Shown here: positions 60,571-64,000 of the stretch, in pieces
How the letters are laid out: the number at the start of each line of letters is the position of its first letter
Numbering within the stretch: position 1 is the first letter of the stretch
Position numbers and translations under genes: made by a program
Notes under the pieces: model-generated
The model's input: the letters and a program-made list of their open reading frames with translations, nothing else
Databases searched by the model: none
What the model was told of the DNA's origin: nothing
Assembly: GCF_020026915.1 (NCBI RefSeq)
Contig: NZ_JAINUY010000002.1
Location: 186,001-250,000, forward strand
Direction: 5' to 3'
Source of the DNA: Flavobacterium potami
GTDB taxonomy: Bacteria > Bacteroidota > Bacteroidia > Flavobacteriales > Flavobacteriaceae
DNA length: 64,000 bases

Positions 60571-62865
60571 TTAGAATTTATAACGTAAGCTTGTCATAAC
60601 CTGACGAGGCGCGATTGGGTTTACACTATAATTTTCGTGAACGGTATAATTTAATTCGTTTGTAATGTTTGATAATCTACACAAGATCGAGAACTTTCTC
60701 CATTCATAACCAAGAGAAGCGTCTACAGTTACATATCCTTCTAATGGAATATCACGATCTCTGATAGTAATAATGTAAGCTGGATCTGGTTTTGGATTAG
60801 TTGGAGTTGGAGTAACTGCTGTCCAAAGATAATCATCATTCCAGCCACCAGTACGATCACCAATATAATTTCCGATTGCTCCAAAAGTTACTCCTTTAAA
60901 GAAACCACTTGGTAATTTATAGAAAAAACTCAAATTGGCAGTATTTCTAGGTGTTCTTGCCAGAACATCTCCAACAACAAGACTTCCATTTGTTCCTGAT
61001 GATTTTGATACTTTGGTTTCGTTAAAACTATAACCAGCCATTATGTTAAGCCCTTCAACAGGATAAGCAGTAATATCAATTTCTACACCTTTTCCTTTAG
61101 TTGCTCCAACTAATTCTTTAATCGAAGTGTTGGCATTTTGTGTAACACCGTCTGCTAAAAAAGGAGCGGTTTGAGCTAAATTATTATTTGTAATTTGATA
61201 AACCGTAACGTTTGTACTCAAAAGACCTCCCCAGAAATCTTTCTTTACACCCGCTTCATATTGATCTATAATAGATGGATCTAAAGGTTTTGAATCGACT
61301 GTTGTTCCTGTGTTTGGAGAAAACGAGTTAGAATAACTTGCAAACAATGATAAATCTTTAGTAGGCTGTACAACCAATCCAGCTTTAGGCGAAAAAGCTT
61401 TATTTATTGCTTTTGCTCCGTCTACTGTTTCTGCATTTTCAAGCGAAGTAGTGATAACTCCTTGTTTTACAGTTTCTTTTGCAGTTGCAACATAACTTTC
61501 TTGCCATGACCAGCGTAATCCTGCTAAAACTTTGATATGTTTTGTAACTGAAATCAAATCCTGAGCATAAGCACCAAAACGCTGTGTATTGGTAGTGGCT
61601 AATTGTGTTGCTCTGGTTGGGTATGGAATATCACGACTTTGCGTGCTGTAATCGTACGTATAAAGATTTATTGCCGTAGCTTCTGTTGTAATAGCAGTTG
61701 TACCATTTGGCGTTGCATAAAAACCATAAGTATAATTAGGAGCAATAGAGTTCTCATAATCTACTCCAGTAAATATCTGATGTTTTATTTTTCCAGTATT
61801 GAAAGTTCCCTGTAAACTTAACTGATCGCCAAAAATGTTCTCAGCAGCATCGGCTTTTGTTAAGCCACGTTTCCAGTTTCCATAAGCATCAATTGTACTT
61901 AATTGTGCAGTTGAAGTTTGTGTTCTTCTATAATATTGATAAGAAGAATTGAAGTTTAATTTCCAGTTTTTGTTGAAATCATGGTTAAATAACATCGAAG
62001 CGCTCGAAGATTTAGTATTTGCAGTTGACCAAAGTGCTCCGAAGAACTCGTTGCGAGGCAGGTCTAAAATTGTTTTTCCATAAATTCCGGTACCAAAATC
62101 AGGAGTCCAATCGGCACTTAAATAATCTCCCTGCAAGGTAATTTGAGTTTTATCTGATAGATGAAACAAAAGAGAAGGATTAACATAAATACGTTCGTTT
62201 TTTACAAAATCCCTGAAGCTTTCAGAGTTTTCATAAGACCCTGTAATACGGTAAGCAATAGATTTATTTAAAGGACCGTAAAAATCAATAGCAGGTTTGT
62301 AGTAAGAATAACTACCAATTTGCATCGATACTTCACCACCTTTAGTGAATTTAGGCGTTTTGGTAACTAAATTCATAATTCCACCTGGCGCAACATTTCC
62401 GTACAATAAAGCCGAACCCCCTTTTAAGAATTCTACTTTTTCTAAAGAAGAAACTTCTGGAATAGAACCCGCATTATAACGAAAACCATTTTTAAACATA
62501 TTGTTGGCACTCATATCATAACCTCTCGAAAAGAAAGATTCTTGTGCACCACCACGAGCAGATCCGACATAAACCCCGTTTAGGTTCTTTACTACTTCAC
62601 TCAATCTTATTGCTTGTTGCTGTTCTATAATTTCATTGCCAACAATTTGAACACTTTGTGGTAAGTCCATTACTTTAATTCCTGAACGAGCGGCTTCAAC
62701 TGGTTTTTTAGGTTTATTTGTTGTGACTAAAACTTCATTCAGAATTTCGCCTTTTTTATTTTTTACAGTGTCGTTAACTGTAGAGGTACTTTCGTTGCTT
62801 GAATAGTCTTGCCCATAAGATGCAAAACTTAATAATCCTAGTGCAAATAGTAAATTGTATTTCAT
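60571..62865 (-). CDS. TonB-dependent siderophore-type receptor
   Basis: A 764-residue outer-membrane receptor. Signal peptide about 1-18; a short linker replaces the CarboxypepD_reg domain seen in many SusC-type proteins; TonB-box-like region GEILNEVLVTTNKP (about 39-52); plug domain KVMDLPQSVQIVGNEIIEQQ, VGSARGGAQESFFSRGYDM, EKVEFLKGGSALLYGNVAPGG (split over about 65-170); then a 22-strand barrel ending with the typical SLRYKF. The FhuA/FecA-like layout points to import of a ferric siderophore or other metal chelate. A DUF4198 protein gene lies upstream on the same strand. Confidence 0.92.
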   Translation of the reverse strand: MKYNLLFALGLLSFASYGQDYSSNESTSTVNDTVKNKKGEILNEVLVTTNKPKKPVEAARSGIKVMDLPQSVQIVGNEIIEQQQAIRLSEVVKNLNGVYVGSARGGAQESFFSRGYDMSANNMFKNGFRYNAGSIPEVSSLEKVEFLKGGSALLYGNVAPGGIMNLVTKTPKFTKGGEVSMQIGSYSYYKPAIDFYGPLNKSIAYRITGSYENSESFRDFVKNERIYVNPSLLFHLSDKTQITLQGDYLSADWTPDFGTGIYGKTILDLPRNEFFGALWSTANTKSSSASMLFNHDFNKNWKLNFNSSYQYYRRTQTSTAQLSTIDAYGNWKRGLTKADAAENIFGDQLSLQGTFNTGKIKHQIFTGVDYENSIAPNYTYGFYATPNGTTAITTEATAINLYTYDYSTQSRDIPYPTRATQLATTNTQRFGAYAQDLISVTKHIKVLAGLRWSWQESYVATAKETVKQGVITTSLENAETVDGAKAINKAFSPKAGLVVQPTKDLSLFASYSNSFSPNTGTTVDSKPLDPSIIDQYEAGVKKDFWGGLLSTNVTVYQITNNNLAQTAPFLADGVTQNANTSIKELVGATKGKGVEIDITAYPVEGLNIMAGYSFNETKVSKSSGTNGSLVVGDVLARTPRNTANLSFFYKLPSGFFKGVTFGAIGNYIGDRTGGWNDDYLWTAVTPTPTNPKPDPAYIITIRDRDIPLEGYVTVDASLGYEWRKFSILCRLSNITNELNYTVHENYSVNPIAPRQVMTSLRYKF

Positions 62866-62900
62866 GGTCTTTATTTAGATTCAATAAAAATTATTGAGTG

Positions 62901-62930
62901 CAAATATAAATACACATGTTCTTTAACATG
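62901..62930 (-). promoter_or_regulatory. Promoter with palindrome for the siderophore receptor
   Basis: On the minus strand TATATTTG (62908-62901) matches the -7 element. An inverted repeat CATGTT-CTTT-AACATG (62915-62930) lies just upstream, between the -7 and -33 positions, where a repressor would block transcription. A metal-responsive regulator is plausible but not shown. Confidence 0.5.
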
Positions 62931-63043
62931 AAATTATGACGTGGTTTTCTTACTTAAAACTTGCTTAGTTCTTTCTTAAGATTTGCTTAAGATTTTTCTA
63001 ATGTTATTTTAATTTTGTATTAATGTTGCCTTTCAAGAATAAA

Positions 63044-63070
63044 AAAACCTCGCTGTAAAAGCGAGGTTTT
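63044..63070. terminator. Terminator after the DUF4198 gene
   Basis: AAAACCTCGCT (63044-63054) and AGCGAGGTTTT (63060-63070), loop GTAAA. Read on the minus strand it is followed by TTT. It separates the DUF4198 gene from the receptor gene. Confidence 0.88.
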
Positions 63071-63109
63071 CTCAATTGAAATTAAATCTAAGAATGAAGT
63101 CTTCTAAAA

Positions 63110-63835
63110 TTATTTTACTGTAATTTGGTATGTAGCCATTTTCCAGATTTCATCGTATTTTTTACCGTTATGTTCTCCGGCTGCTTTTTCTGTATGAGCA
63201 TATTCAACCATGTAATTTCCAGACCAGATAGGAGTAAAAGAGAATTCACCTTTATCATTTGTCCACAATTCTTTTTCCCAGCCGTTTGGAGCAATAACTT
63301 TAATTTTTGCTTCTTTTGCAGAAACACCATCGTATAAAGCAAATCCAGTTATTTTAGCATCTTTTTTTGCTACGTCGGCATTTTCAGAAAATAAACCAAT
63401 TTGATTCTTATTTGCTGTAGCATAATTTCCAGCTGTTTTATTCCCAACAACTACAGTTGCGCTTGAGTTGTAATCTAATACCATAGTTCCGTAAACATCT
63501 TTTACTTTATGGTGCATTACTACAGTATAAACACCATCTTCATCTGGAGTAAAAAAAGCTTGATATTTATTGTCTAAAGCTTTAGAAGTTAATTTGGTTT
63601 CTTTTTTAGAAGGAGAGATTAATACTAAAGAAAAATCTTTTAAGTCAGAGAACCATTTGTCCGCTTTTGTGATGTCGTTATCAGAGAATTCTCCAAAGTA
63701 AATAGAAATTTCCTGTGGCTTTCCTTTTGTACCAGTTGCTTTTGTATCTATCCAAAGCGCATGAGCAAAGATTTGGGGAGCAGCAAAAAGCATTAAAAAT
63801 AAAAAAGATAATGTTTTTAAAGTATTTGATTTCAT
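63110..63835 (-). CDS. DUF4198 (NikM-like) periplasmic metal-associated protein
   Basis: A 241-residue exported protein (signal peptide about 1-24, ending FAHA, so the mature N-terminus starts near His25). It begins with the His-containing HALWIDTKATG typical of DUF4198, followed by two Ig-like domains (EISIYFGEFSD, YTVVMHHKVKDVYG, then KIKVIAPNGWEKELWTNDKGEFSFTP). DUF4198 proteins accompany nickel/cobalt and other metal uptake systems. Its place beside the siderophore-type receptor supports a role in metal binding or delivery. The HH and HA residues are candidate ligands. Confidence 0.85.
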   Translation of the reverse strand: MKSNTLKTLSFLFLMLFAAPQIFAHALWIDTKATGTKGKPQEISIYFGEFSDNDITKADKWFSDLKDFSLVLISPSKKETKLTSKALDNKYQAFFTPDEDGVYTVVMHHKVKDVYGTMVLDYNSSATVVVGNKTAGNYATANKNQIGLFSENADVAKKDAKITGFALYDGVSAKEAKIKVIAPNGWEKELWTNDKGEFSFTPIWSGNYMVEYAHTEKAAGEHNGKKYDEIWKMATYQITVK

Positions 63836-63917
63836 AAGATCAAGTTTAAAATTGTTAGAACGATATTTTTTACAAACATAAGGCTTATTTAGAATAATTA
63901 AAAATTAAAAACAATAA

Positions 63918-63960
63918 AAAAGCCTCGAAATCCCATATTTTAATGGACTTTCGAGACTTT
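63918..63960. terminator. Terminator of the gene entering from the right edge
   Basis: AAAGCCTCGAAA-type arm and its near complement CTTTCGAGACTTT, with a T-run on the minus strand. It lies between the partial right-edge gene and the DUF4198 gene. Confidence 0.75.
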
Positions 63961-63981
63961 TATAATCTGTTTTAACTAATG

Positions 63982-64000
63982 TTAGAATTTGTAAGCAAAA
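63982..64000 (-). CDS. C-terminal end of a minus-strand gene, probably an outer-membrane protein
   Basis: Read on the minus strand, the last bases encode FAYKF followed by TAA (63984-63982). Alternating aromatic residues with a terminal Phe are typical of outer-membrane barrels such as TonB-dependent receptors, and a terminator lies just downstream. Only five codons are visible, so this is an inference from context. Confidence 0.4.

Overview
The window is AT-rich chromosomal DNA from a member of the Bacteroidota, almost certainly a Flavobacterium or close relative. The evidence is a gliding/type IX secretion sorting domain with a PorP/SprF partner, a fused SecDF, TonB-dependent receptors, a MoxR/DUF58/SpoIIM/RDD cluster, promoters of the TAnnTTTG type, and almost no Shine-Dalgarno sequences. 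No tRNA, rRNA, integrase, transposase, phage or CRISPR locus was seen.

Layout. 1-3.5 kb: the start of a RelA/SpoT gene, an rRNA-methyltransferase-like gene, a DUF2167 membrane protein and a secreted phosphatase-like protein. 3.6-9.8 kb: DUF58, MoxR, DUF4350, DUF4129 and SpoIIM on the minus strand, with RDD divergent. 9.9-19.9 kb: a CsgG-like secreted protein, a TRIC channel, then a surface-glycan cluster (acyltransferase, sugar aminotransferase, flippase, four glycosyltransferases, FdtA-type isomerase) ending at ftsE. 20.2-26.1 kb: a large secreted TPR protein, PhzF and a TonB-receptor-like barrel. 26.3-34.9 kb: a GNAT enzyme, a GreA-like protein, two asparagine synthetases in tandem, gyrB and mdh. 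35-44 kb: secDF, a PagL-like protein, then lgt, yidD, cysS, an S23-like four-helix protein and folE on the minus strand, followed by an aminotransferase. 44.3-52.5 kb: a two-lobed aspartic protease with a PDZ domain, a type B T9SS cassette (cargo, SprF, OmpA-like), a lipoprotein and a DUF1573 protein. 52.8-64 kb: valS, a coupled pair of unknown exported proteins, an amino-acid permease, a siderophore-type receptor, a DUF4198 protein, and the last codons of another minus-strand gene.

Functionally the window mixes housekeeping (translation, replication, secretion, TCA cycle, asparagine and folate/pterin synthesis) with envelope biogenesis (glycan synthesis, T9SS export, lipoprotein maturation, metal uptake).

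The two most unusual points are these. First, the second asparagine synthetase has lost the N-terminal Cys nucleophile and two other glutaminase-site residues while keeping its synthetase motifs. Second, families of 7-mer and 8-mer tandem arrays fill the intergenic spaces. The 7-mers often start at stop codons, the 8-mers often end at start codons, and in two cases the same 7-mer array lies in frame inside an essential-type gene (a DegT aminotransferase and valS).
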